DNA from: Alistipes megaguti
GTDB taxonomy: Bacteria; Bacteroidota; Bacteroidia; Bacteroidales; Rikenellaceae
Direction of reading: 5' to 3'
Assembly: GCF_900604385.1 (NCBI RefSeq)
Contig: NZ_LR027382.1
Coordinates: 1,532,001 to 1,596,000, forward strand
DNA length: 64,000 bases
The notes under the pieces were generated by a model. That model was not told the DNA's origin. It saw nothing but the letters and a program-made list of their open reading frames with translations, and did no database searches. Made by a program: the position numbers and the translations under genes. Of this stretch, positions 50,849 to 58,863 are shown piece after piece; position 1 is the first letter of the stretch, and every line of letters begins with the position of its first letter.

Positions 50849-52438
50849 ATGAAAATAGATTATTCAAGTTGGAGCACTCGCTTATTGTCAATTGACAATT
50901 TGAAGTTAGACGTTAAGAATCCTCGCTTTTCCTATCAGTCTACAAAAGAGATGAATCAAACAGAGATAGTAAAATATCTTATTGAGAATCATGCGGTATA
51001 TGAATTAGCGAAAGCTATTGCGATAAATGGGTATCTATTAAACGAAGAACCTATTGTTTGCAAAGAGGGGGATTCTTATGTTGTATTAGAAGGAAATCGC
51101 CGAGTTGCAGCTTGTAAGATCTTATTAAACCCATATAAGTTTCTTTCTCCACAACGAGCGAAGGAGTTGTCAAAATATGATCCAATCGACGATAAATTAA
51201 GATGCAATATTGCACCTACTAGAAGGGATGCCGATACGCTCATTTATAACAAACACACTGGTATTCCGTTACAGAAATGGGATAAAGTTAGTCAAGATGC
51301 TTTTTTAGCTAATTTATTGCAAAGTGAGAATCTGTCAGCCGAGCAGGTTGCATACAAATTGAGTGTTCCGGCATCTGAAATAAGAAAGGCTCTTCGTCGT
51401 CATTCTATTCATCAATATAGTATTAAGTTGTTTCAGTCTGAACCCTATGAGTTAGAACAAATACGGGAACAAAGTTTTCCAATTACAAACTTCGAACGTT
51501 TTTATGATGATGAGCGAGGACTAAATTTCCTTGGACTCACTTTTGGGAGTAATGGCGAAATTCAAAAACGATTACCCGATGACGAATTTAATCGACGATT
51601 CAAATTTATTGTCAATCAGATTCTTTCTCAAGACCTGACTTCTCGTACATTTAACAACGAGGAAGACAAAAAGGAGTACTTCTCTACTATCCAAAATTAT
51701 GATAAAGACAAATTTGATTTAGATATTGAACCGTCGCAAACACCGCAAGCAACTCAAACTGGAGATGTATCAGATAGCACATCGCCTGAAACAAGCGGAT
51801 CCGGAGAAGAGGAACCGTCTGTGAAAACTAAACGTACTCGTAAAAAGTCCGGTCTTTTTGCTGATTATAATTGGGGCGATACTGGTGTGAATAAGTTAGA
51901 CGCTCTTTTTAATAGTCTGAAAGAATTAGCGTACAAAAGACATGTGGACATGGCTGGTATTGCATTGCGATGTTATGTGGATATGCTGGTATATGAGTTC
52001 TTGCGAGCAAAAAAATGTATTGGTGAAATTAATAAAGAAGACGCAGCGGAAGCTGTAATTCATAATGATAAAAAATATAATGAACTAAAGCAATATATCA
52101 AAACATCTTATGCTTTGAGCGATGAAGAAATTAACGATGAGGAATTAAGACGTTTAACCAGATTCATGGTAGCTGACAAGAGCAACAAGATTCCAGAGTT
52201 GGGAAATATGATTGCATATATTATCCGTCATCCGGAATTACTTGAGAATAATACTCGATTAGTCCAGGTTTTGGAGAAATTCAAAAAAAGTAATACTCAT
52301 TTTATTGATTTGACAGCATGTAATATGTTCGTTCATAATCAGTATTTTTCTCCGAGTGTAGCAACACTTGAAACAAGCGTTAATGTCTTAGCTCCGGTTT
52401 TAGACATGATGTACACTGCCATAAAGAATGAAAAATAA
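50849..52438 (+). CDS. ParB/Srx-like nuclease-domain protein paired with a Dam methylase
   Basis: 529 residues from ATG 50849 (MKIDYSSWSTRLLSIDNLKL). N-terminal ParB-like domain (about 12-150): LKLDVKNPRF, ELAKAIAINGYLLNEEPIVC and the hallmark YVVLEGNRRVAACKILL (about 73-89). A helix-turn-helix-like stretch follows (LSAEQVAYKLSVPASEIRKA, about 165-184). A disordered Ser/Thr/Glu linker with a basic patch (KTKRTRKK, about 329-336) comes next, then an unrecognised helical C-terminal domain (about 345-525). AT-rich, unlike the chromosome. Its end overlaps the methylase start by 11 bp, so the two are translated together. I infer that it directs or complements the methylase. Confidence 0.82.
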   Translation: MKIDYSSWSTRLLSIDNLKLDVKNPRFSYQSTKEMNQTEIVKYLIENHAVYELAKAIAINGYLLNEEPIVCKEGDSYVVLEGNRRVAACKILLNPYKFLSPQRAKELSKYDPIDDKLRCNIAPTRRDADTLIYNKHTGIPLQKWDKVSQDAFLANLLQSENLSAEQVAYKLSVPASEIRKALRRHSIHQYSIKLFQSEPYELEQIREQSFPITNFERFYDDERGLNFLGLTFGSNGEIQKRLPDDEFNRRFKFIVNQILSQDLTSRTFNNEEDKKEYFSTIQNYDKDKFDLDIEPSQTPQATQTGDVSDSTSPETSGSGEEEPSVKTKRTRKKSGLFADYNWGDTGVNKLDALFNSLKELAYKRHVDMAGIALRCYVDMLVYEFLRAKKCIGEINKEDAAEAVIHNDKKYNELKQYIKTSYALSDEEINDEELRRLTRFMVADKSNKIPELGNMIAYIIRHPELLENNTRLVQVLEKFKKSNTHFIDLTACNMFVHNQYFSPSVATLETSVNVLAPVLDMMYTAIKNEK

Positions 52439-53285
52439 CAATTATAGTCCATTAAGGTATCCGGGAGGTAAACGCCGTTTGGTAGATTTTATTAAATCTA
52501 TCATAGACCAAAACGACCTAAAAGGAGGTACCTATATTGAGCCTTTTTCAGGTGGTGCCGCCATTGCTTTAGCTTTAGCAATAGACGGATACATGGAACG
52601 TGTTGTTATTAACGATTATGACCGATCCGTGTATGCTTTTTGGTATAGCATACTACATCAGACAGATTCATTCATTAATAAAATCCGTAATACGCCATTA
52701 TCCATTGAAGAATGGTATACGCAAAGGACAATTCAACAAAATAAACACAATGCAGATTTGTTCGAATTAGGTTTTTCTACTTTTTTTCTGAACCGTACTA
52801 ATCGTTCCGGAGTCTTAAAAGCAGGTGTAATCGGAGGACTTGATCAAACGGGGCCTTACAAAATTGATGCACGTTACAATAAAGAGCAATTGATTGAACG
52901 TATTCAACTCATTGCTCAATATAAAGATAAATTCATATTACATAATGATGATGCAATAAATTTATTGCGCCGTTATCGCAACATTGCTCGCAAAAATTTG
53001 ATCTATTTAGATCCTCCTTATTATGTAAAAGGACGAGAATTATATGTCAACTTTTTCAAAGATGTAGATCATATTGCTTTATCACAAGCCGTACAACAAA
53101 GAGATAATTTGAATTGGGTTATTACTTACGATAATCATTCTTTTATTCATAACTTATATGCAAATGCAAAATCCTTATCATATGCTTTATCGTATAGTGC
53201 AGGCGCAAATAAACAAGGAACAGAATTACTTTTTTGTAAACAAGATATAATTATTCCCGAACATCTTTTGCCGACTTTGGAGTAA
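52428..53285 (+). CDS. DNA adenine-N6 methyltransferase (Dam/D12 class)
   Basis: 285 residues. Motif X/I region YSPLRYPGGKRRLVDFIKSI (about 5-24) and TYIEPFSGGAAIALALA (FxGxG, about 38-54), with motif IV DPPYYVKGRELY (DPPY, about 189-200). Layout alpha as in Dam and M.DpnM. It lacks an obvious restriction partner; the linked gene is ParB-like. AT-rich (about 36% GC). May be a modification gene from a phage or element, or part of a defence or transcription-control pair. Confidence 0.92.
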   Translation: MKNNNYSPLRYPGGKRRLVDFIKSIIDQNDLKGGTYIEPFSGGAAIALALAIDGYMERVVINDYDRSVYAFWYSILHQTDSFINKIRNTPLSIEEWYTQRTIQQNKHNADLFELGFSTFFLNRTNRSGVLKAGVIGGLDQTGPYKIDARYNKEQLIERIQLIAQYKDKFILHNDDAINLLRRYRNIARKNLIYLDPPYYVKGRELYVNFFKDVDHIALSQAVQQRDNLNWVITYDNHSFIHNLYANAKSLSYALSYSAGANKQGTELLFCKQDIIIPEHLLPTLE

Positions 53286-53345
53286 ATCCATTGAGAATTT
53301 ACATATATCAAATAGAATATCTATTTTTGCTTTGTAATGATGAGG

Positions 53346-53679
53346 TAGTGTTTCAAAAAGTGTGTCTGTGCAGGCGCCTTCAGATTCTTCAGATATGCAA
53401 ATATAGCGATTCTTGTTTTCAGATCCACACGCCGCGGCGTGTGGATCTTATTTTTGTGTTATAGTCTTCACTCGGGGAATAATTCCCGATCCAGGTCGAT
53501 CCGCGGCACCGGTAGTGTTTCAAAAAGTGTGTCTGAGAAGGAGCCTTCAGATTCTTCAGATATGCAAATATAACAATTCTTGTTTTTAGATCCACACGCC
53601 GCGGCGTGTGGATCTAATTTTTGTGTTATAGTCTTCACTCGGGGAATAATTCCCGGTCCAAGTCGATCCGCGGCACCGG
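53346..53679. repeat. Tandem duplication (2 x 167 bp) of an IS256-type end
   Basis: Units 53346-53512 and 53513-53679 differ at only a few bases. Each begins with the 22-bp terminal repeat TAGTGTTTCAAAAAGTGTGT(CT), contains a 28-bp perfect palindrome (53421-53448; 53588-53615) and ends with the last codons of the transposase (only the second joins the gene). Confidence 0.92.
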
Positions 53680-54432
53680 TCTCAGGTAGGATTTCTTATC
53701 CATGGCCGTTTTACCCATCAGCAGCAGTACCGACTCCTCGCTGGGCATGGCTCCCCGCATGCGTGTAACCCGTCGAAAATCTTTCTGCAGACGCTCGATC
53801 CAGTTCGTCGTGTAGATCATCGACTGAATCCTTGCCTCGTAATTCAGATAGGTGAAGTAGGCTTTGTAGGCCGGATCCTCCGCCCGTCGTCGAAAACTGC
53901 GATAATCCTGCCCCCATTTCTCACAGAGCGCCTGCCATTGTTCCCAAGCTCTCTCCACCGTATAGCTGCGGTCTCCCGTACGGAAGAGCTGCCGCAGATC
54001 CTCGGCCAGCTCTCCCTTGTCGCCGTTGCGCACGCAGCTCAGCAGATTGCGTTTCAGATGCGTCGTGCAGCGTTGCAGCGGCGTCCCGGGAAAGACCGCA
54101 CTGATGACATCCTCCAGACCCTTCAGCCCATCGGCACACACCAGGCCGATCTTCCGAACGCCTCGTTCCTGCAGTTCTGCGAGCATCTCGCCCCAGCCCA
54201 GGGCGCTCTCCGTGGGTTTGTTGAAGATTCCAAGCACTTCACGCCGCTTGTCTTCACGCACGGCGAGCACTACATAGAAAGCTTCTGTTTCTACGCTCCG
54301 CTTGCGGTGGATCTTCATGTGTACGCAATCGATGAAGACGATCGGGTAATACGCCTCCAAAGAGCGCGTGAGCCATTGCGAGACATCTTCTCGAAGGTAG
54401 TCCAGCATTCGCGAAATGCTCGCCTTACTGTA
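53635..54432 (-). pseudogene. IS256-family transposase, C-terminal part
   Basis: 265 residues from YSKASISRMLDYLREDVSQW. Mutator-type features: YYPIVFIDCVHMKIHRKRSV (first catalytic Asp), IGLVCADGLKGLEDVISAVF (second Asp), PLQRCTTHLKRN and NWIERLQKDFRRVTRMRGAM with the late Glu/helix region. The N-terminal piece lies at 56140-56319. The 38 codons that precede it in the current frame come from the inserted IS. Confidence 0.9.
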
Positions 54433-54575
54433 GGAACTGTCGTAAAAAGAATAAAACTTTATAACGAATTGATTGCCAATGTAATATAAAATTTGTATCT
54501 TAGCTAAAGATAAAAAGAATACCTCCAATTGCCCTAGAAAAGCCAAATTTGGAGGTATCGCAAAAATTAATCTGC

Positions 54576-55961
54576 ATGGCTAAGGTACAAAATTTCTCTG
54601 AAATATCACCCGATCTCCCTTTCACGGAGTTCGATTTTTATGAATTGTATAGGCGGACGTTCGAGACTAGCGAGCTGGGAAAAATCAGGAAGAGGCTGCC
54701 GCTTGGTGAGATGGCAGAGAACTTTGGACTGATAAGCAAGAGCATGAGAGCGAAGAAAGGACGAAAAACATACTTCACCCCGGAGGGCAAGGTTGCGCTG
54801 ATGTTCCTGAAGATGTACACAGGTCTGAGCAGCCCGAAGTTGATGGAGCATCTTAACGGCAACGTCCACTATCAGCTCTTCTGCGATTTGAGAATAGACC
54901 CGATGCATCCTCTGACGAACTACAAACTTCTGGACGACGTGTTTTCGGAACTGGCCCGCGGGCTGAAGATCCAACAGCAGCAGGAGATACTGGCAAGAGC
55001 CTGGAAACCGTACATGAAGGACCTGGATACGATGTATACGGATGCAACCTGTTACGAGAGCGAGATGCGCTATCCTACGGATGCGAAGCTTCTGTGGGAA
55101 GGAATAGAGAAGTCATATGAGATAATGTGCACTCTGAGTGCCAAGCTGAATGTGCACCGTCCGAGGACGAAGTACGTAGACGTAGAGAAGGCCAACCTGT
55201 CGTACAGGAAGCGGCGCAGGCATACGAAAGTCCAGACCAGGAAACTGACCAGACGCCTGCTCAACCTTTTGGGGAAGATACTGAAGGAGACCCGCACACT
55301 GGAGAGGGAGAATGCAGGCGCGGAGAAATTGCTGACAGCCAGACAGAAGAGCGATATTGAAATCATCACAAGAGTGTACCGCCAGCAGAAGGCCCACTTC
55401 GAGAACAACAATCCTCGCGAGAGTGTCAAGGACAGGATAGTGAGCATCAGCAAGCCGTATGTGAGGCCAATCGTGAGAGGCAAGGAAGTGAAGAGCGTAG
55501 AGTTTGGTGCGAAGTGCAACAACATCCAGGTTGACGGACTCTCATTCATCGAGAAGCTGTCATTCAATGCCTTCAACGAGGGAACCAGGCTTACGCACTG
55601 CCTGAAGATGCACCGAAAGCTCTTCGGTGTGGACGCGAAGAAGGTCGGAGGAGATGCAGGCTATGCCGGCAGCGCCAACAGGGGGTACTGCAAGGATAGA
55701 GGAATACAGACGTCATTTGTCAAGCGTGGCCGTCCGTCCTTGGAAAAGAAAGAGAACGACATCATCCGCAACGAGCTGGCGAGGGTGAGGGCAACGAGGA
55801 TGGAAGGCTCGTTCGGAACGCAGAAGGAACACTATGGCCTGAAACGCATCAAGGCAAGGACGAAGTTGACCGAAATCCTGTACATCTTCTTTGGCATCCA
55901 CACGGCGAATGCAGTACAACTCGTCCGGCGGGAAGTCAACGAAATTGCTCAGGCTGCCTGA
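54576..55961 (+). CDS. DDE transposase of the IS5/IS1182 type
   Basis: 461 residues from ATG 54576 (MAKVQNFSEISPDLPFTEFD). N-terminal DUF772-like segment (about 60-125; ALMFLKMYTGLSSPKLMEHL), first Asp in MYTDATCYESEMRYP (about 151), a long Arg/Lys-rich helical insert (about 205-280), second Asp in KKVGGDAGYAGSANRGY (about 358), Glu in ATRMEGSFGTQKEHYGLKRI (about 415). Frame intact. Family assignment (IS1182 or an IS5 branch) is from motif layout only. Confidence 0.82.
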   Translation: MAKVQNFSEISPDLPFTEFDFYELYRRTFETSELGKIRKRLPLGEMAENFGLISKSMRAKKGRKTYFTPEGKVALMFLKMYTGLSSPKLMEHLNGNVHYQLFCDLRIDPMHPLTNYKLLDDVFSELARGLKIQQQQEILARAWKPYMKDLDTMYTDATCYESEMRYPTDAKLLWEGIEKSYEIMCTLSAKLNVHRPRTKYVDVEKANLSYRKRRRHTKVQTRKLTRRLLNLLGKILKETRTLERENAGAEKLLTARQKSDIEIITRVYRQQKAHFENNNPRESVKDRIVSISKPYVRPIVRGKEVKSVEFGAKCNNIQVDGLSFIEKLSFNAFNEGTRLTHCLKMHRKLFGVDAKKVGGDAGYAGSANRGYCKDRGIQTSFVKRGRPSLEKKENDIIRNELARVRATRMEGSFGTQKEHYGLKRIKARTKLTEILYIFFGIHTANAVQLVRREVNEIAQAA

Positions 55962-56029
55962 TGTTCGAGGTGAGTGAGAAACGGCCCTTTCACTGGAGTA
56001 TTGGCTCCAGTTGGGTCCAAAAATGAAAA

Positions 56030-56057
56030 AAGGGGCTCCGAAACGGAGCCGAAAATA
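56030..56057 (+). terminator. Hairpin after the transposase
   Basis: GGCTCC/GGAGCC arms around GAAAC; possible terminator inside the IS. Not followed by a T tract. Confidence 0.4.
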
Positions 56058-56081
56058 TAAAAAGATGAGTTCGATCGGAAA

Positions 56082-56139
56082 AATTACCGGGACAGTCTGC
56101 CGATTGACTCATAATGACGGAATTAAACGACTGTCCCTA
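56082..56139 (+). repeat. 58-bp IS end, identical to 9025-9082
   Basis: Right end of the IS5/IS1182-like element plus the TA target. All 58 bases are shared with the orphan copy in the left mobile patch. Bounded internally by GGGACAGTC/GACTGTCCC. Confidence 0.9.
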
Positions 56140-56319
56140 ACTATGTCCCGGGCGAAAGCCGTTGCATTTATTCCCTGATGCGGAGTTTTCCCGGAGATAT
56201 TCCCGGCGCTCCGAGACCATCATACTCTCCAACAAGATCTCCAACAGATCCTGAAGGCTATTTTCCCGCTCCGAATGTTTGCATATTAATTCGGAAAGTT
56301 GTTCCTTTGTCAATACCAT
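56140..56319 (-). pseudogene. IS256-family transposase, N-terminal part
   Basis: 60 codons (MVLTKEQLSELICKHSEREN, LQDLLEILLESMMVSERREY, then GNKCNGFRPGHS) matching the usual start of Bacteroidetes mutator transposases. It breaks at GHS where the nested IS begins. After repair the protein would be about 325 residues, shorter than the usual 400 or so, so the host gene had probably already lost an internal piece. Confidence 0.85.
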
Positions 56320-56387
56320 AAGTCTACTCTTTTTTAGTTTTTGTTGGTTTGCCTCTACAAATCTAAAAAATCTGTAGACTTTTTTAT

Positions 56388-57263
56388 TTATTCCTCCCTA
56401 GACACACTATTTGGAACAGTATCTCTTTGATTAAACAGTTCTTGTGCTTGATTTAGATTTTGTATAGATTCATTATATCTCTGCTCTATATTTTCTTTTG
56501 TTCTTTCAAATTCAGCAGTAGAGTTCGCCATGCTTCGTTGTTGCTGGAATATGAATCTTCTAATTTTGATTTTGATATCCTCTAAAAGGTTATTTCCATT
56601 TGTGTTTAGATCTTCAATGGTTTTCTCCCCTTGTGTTTTTAATTGCCGTATTTCTTTTACGCCATCGTTGCCTTGTTGGATCAACTCATCCATTTTGAAT
56701 ATAGAATAGAAACTGAATACCAGAAATATAATTGTCAGAACCGCAGCCCACATCGTGATATTACTATATTCATGTTCTATCTTATTCAGGTGTAAATCTA
56801 TCATTGTTTTGGTCTGACCATTGAGAAGCTCTCGCTCCGTATTCAATCGTAATGAATCTCTTAATAATCGTTCATCATATTTCTGATGTATTGACACCAC
56901 TTCGTCAAAATGGGTCTTAATAATCATACAGAGTTTATCCGACTGAGCTCTGGTTAAACTGCGAGTATTCGCCAAAGTAACTTTAATCATAGAGTCTGCC
57001 AAAGTTTTGGCAGTTGCATTTTGAATGCCGTCAACTATATTCCTATTATATGTGACCAGATTTAAATATAAGCTATCTGCCTTTTGAATATGTTCAACAT
57101 AAAGCTCTTTTATTTGATTTTGTGATTGTTCGAATTTGTGTTGTGAACATATCAAAAAGCAAATAAATAAAACAATAAATATGAGTAAAACGACAAGAAA
57201 TACTACACCATACTTAGTGTGCATGGCTTTGTAGTATATTTTCATATCTCTAAAGTGTGCCAT
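56388..57263 (-). CDS. Two-TM coiled-coil membrane protein linked to the ISP restriction gene; C-terminus overrun by IS256
   Basis: 291 residues from ATG 57261-57263; a Met at 57245 (MKIYYKAMHTKYG) is also possible. TM1 about 20-41 (VVFLVVLLIFIVLFICFLIC), a 125-residue helical domain likely outside or periplasmic, TM2 about 170-188 (MWAAVLTIIFLVFSFYSIF), then a cytoplasmic coiled coil (about 192-280; KTQGEKTIEDLNTNGNNLLE, ENIEQRYNESIQNLNQAQEL). It starts 4 bp after the ISP gene, so it is probably co-transcribed and coupled. The last 11 codons (DTVPNSVSREE) are the IS256 terminal repeat. No family recognised. AT-rich. Confidence 0.8.
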   Translation of the reverse strand: MAHFRDMKIYYKAMHTKYGVVFLVVLLIFIVLFICFLICSQHKFEQSQNQIKELYVEHIQKADSLYLNLVTYNRNIVDGIQNATAKTLADSMIKVTLANTRSLTRAQSDKLCMIIKTHFDEVVSIHQKYDERLLRDSLRLNTERELLNGQTKTMIDLHLNKIEHEYSNITMWAAVLTIIFLVFSFYSIFKMDELIQQGNDGVKEIRQLKTQGEKTIEDLNTNGNNLLEDIKIKIRRFIFQQQRSMANSTAEFERTKENIEQRYNESIQNLNQAQELFNQRDTVPNSVSREE

Positions 57264-57267
57264 AATT

Positions 57268-58863
57268 TTATTCTTCCAGTTTGAGTTTCGGGAGCGAGCG
57301 GACGATTTTCATCGTTTCGAGCGAGACGGTGATGATGCGCAGCAGCAGGTTGTAGATGTATTTCGGGTCGTCGTGCTCCCGGCACCAGTCGTTCGGATTG
57401 TTCTCAATCCGGCTCGCCGGGTCCGTCTTCACCGCATAGCGCTCCATCACCCACTCGATCGCCGACTTGCCGTTCACCACGTAGTCGTAGGCCTCCAGCG
57501 GAATGTTCTCAATCGTGATGCCCGCATTGTAATGGATTATGCGCTTGTCGGCCGTCTTGCTGTCCAGCTTGCCGAAGCGCATCTTATCATCTATGAAGTA
57601 GCTGATCTCGTCGCCGCGGTTCGTCAGCGGCGCGAGGAGGATGCGGCATCCGGCGTAGGGCTCCACGTGTTCGTATCCGAGGTGGAGTTCGGCCAGGCTG
57701 CGGCCGGCACGGCTGAAGGCCCAGAAGTCGTCGGGCGACTCGACCAGCGGCAGTCGGGGCAGCGACTTCTTGAGGTCGGTGGCGAAGGTCGTGCGGTAGT
57801 CCGGGGCGTGGAGGATGCCGTAGACATAATAGAAGATGTCCTCCTTGGTTACGCGGCTTCCGTACTGCTTGCGAGCCGTGGAGAGGATCCAGTCGGTCAC
57901 GCCGTCGCGGCGGACGTAGCGGTCCATCTCGCTCTGCGGGGCCGAGAAGAGGTCGGCAATATCCGCCGTGCTGTCATCATACCAATAGAGCGGGAAACAT
58001 TGACATCCACCATCATATGTATTATAGTCTACGATATTTTCTGTTATATATACTGAAAAGCCGCGTCTTGCTCCATTCCCTGTAACACAAATTATTAGAT
58101 TGCAATGATTAGGGGTCGGGAGGAGTTTGGTACTTAAGCCGATTGATTCATTAAATGCGGTTGCAAAATACAAATATTGTTTTTGAAATGGGCGATATGT
58201 GCCAATTCTTATTATTGAATTTGAATACTCGTATGTAATCTTTTTCTTAATACTATTACGCAATGAACGCGTCCAACTGATTTTGGTCGGATCGGTGTCG
58301 ATAAAATCCTCGACTGATAAATCGGGATTTGATTTGACGGCTCTTTGATAGGCCTGCTGTTGTTGATTGTAAAAGTCAATCATTGCAGCCATATTTTTCT
58401 CAACTGATTGTTTGGAGAAATTGTATACCCAAGAGTCTCGGCCGGAAGCTACTGCTGGTCCATTAACATTGAAAAAAGATTTATTCCCTTTCCCAAATTT
58501 CTTGTCGGGCTCCAGCGGGGTGTAGAGTTTGAACTGTTCGCTGCGCTTGTTGAGCCAGTCGCCGTGTTCGTTGGGGGTAATAGTGACCCATTGCATCAGC
58601 GGGTTGCTGATATCGCCCATATTGCGGATGATGTTCAGCTTCTCCTTGCGTGAGAGGTAGTCGCCGATGTCGTGGTAGCAGATGCGGGCCGCCTCGTCGG
58701 ATGCCTTCGGTTTCTTGACCAGAATGGTTATGGCCACACCGGTCATAATATCAAAGATATTTTGCCCTTCTTTTTTTGCCGTATCTCCAACTTTCCCTCG
58801 GATAGCCCCTCGTAAATTAAATATATAAATTGATGAAAATTCTTTTTCGAGGCACTTCCGCAT
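57268..58863 (-). CDS. C-terminal frame of the ISP enzyme: methylase end and target-recognition domain
   Basis: 531 codons from the first Met of this frame (MRKCLEKEFSSIYIFNLRGA). It contains the end of the gamma-type methylase and a DNA-recognition domain. An AT-rich stretch (about 57970-58490) with repeats of Asn/Tyr/Ile-rich sequence (RIGTYRPFQKQYLYFATAFN) falls in the expected recognition region. Could be translated only by reinitiation or after repair of the shift. Confidence 0.6.
   Translation of the reverse strand: MRKCLEKEFSSIYIFNLRGAIRGKVGDTAKKEGQNIFDIMTGVAITILVKKPKASDEAARICYHDIGDYLSRKEKLNIIRNMGDISNPLMQWVTITPNEHGDWLNKRSEQFKLYTPLEPDKKFGKGNKSFFNVNGPAVASGRDSWVYNFSKQSVEKNMAAMIDFYNQQQQAYQRAVKSNPDLSVEDFIDTDPTKISWTRSLRNSIKKKITYEYSNSIIRIGTYRPFQKQYLYFATAFNESIGLSTKLLPTPNHCNLIICVTGNGARRGFSVYITENIVDYNTYDGGCQCFPLYWYDDSTADIADLFSAPQSEMDRYVRRDGVTDWILSTARKQYGSRVTKEDIFYYVYGILHAPDYRTTFATDLKKSLPRLPLVESPDDFWAFSRAGRSLAELHLGYEHVEPYAGCRILLAPLTNRGDEISYFIDDKMRFGKLDSKTADKRIIHYNAGITIENIPLEAYDYVVNGKSAIEWVMERYAVKTDPASRIENNPNDWCREHDDPKYIYNLLLRIITVSLETMKIVRSLPKLKLEE

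Larger units (their letters stand above)
54433..56137 (+). mobile_element. IS5/IS1182-like element inserted at a TA in the IS256 transposase gene
   Basis: Inward from 54433 the end reads GGAACTGTCGTAAAA; inward from 56137 it reads GGGACAGTCGTTTAA (11 of 15 match). TA flanks both sides (54431-54432, 56138-56139). Removing the element and one TA rejoins the host gene in frame (GHS-Y-SKAS). A strong hairpin (54521-54557) precedes the transposase. The right 56 bp contain an internal inverted copy of the end (56089-56097), the same as the orphan at 9025. Confidence 0.8.
53513..56421 (-). mobile_element. IS256-family element interrupted by another IS
   Basis: The left terminal repeat (53513-53534) and the right one (56400-56421, other strand) match at 19 of 22 positions and share the inner AGTGTGTCT. 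They enclose a mutator-type transposase in two pieces (56140-56319 and 53635-54432). The nested IS5/IS1182-like element occupies 54433-56137. The right end overlaps the 3' end of the membrane-protein gene. No clear target duplication seen. Confidence 0.85.

Noticed and set aside
53421..53615. CRISPR-like repeats
   Set aside because: Only two copies, 167 bp apart, explained by duplication of an IS end. No array or cas genes anywhere in the window.
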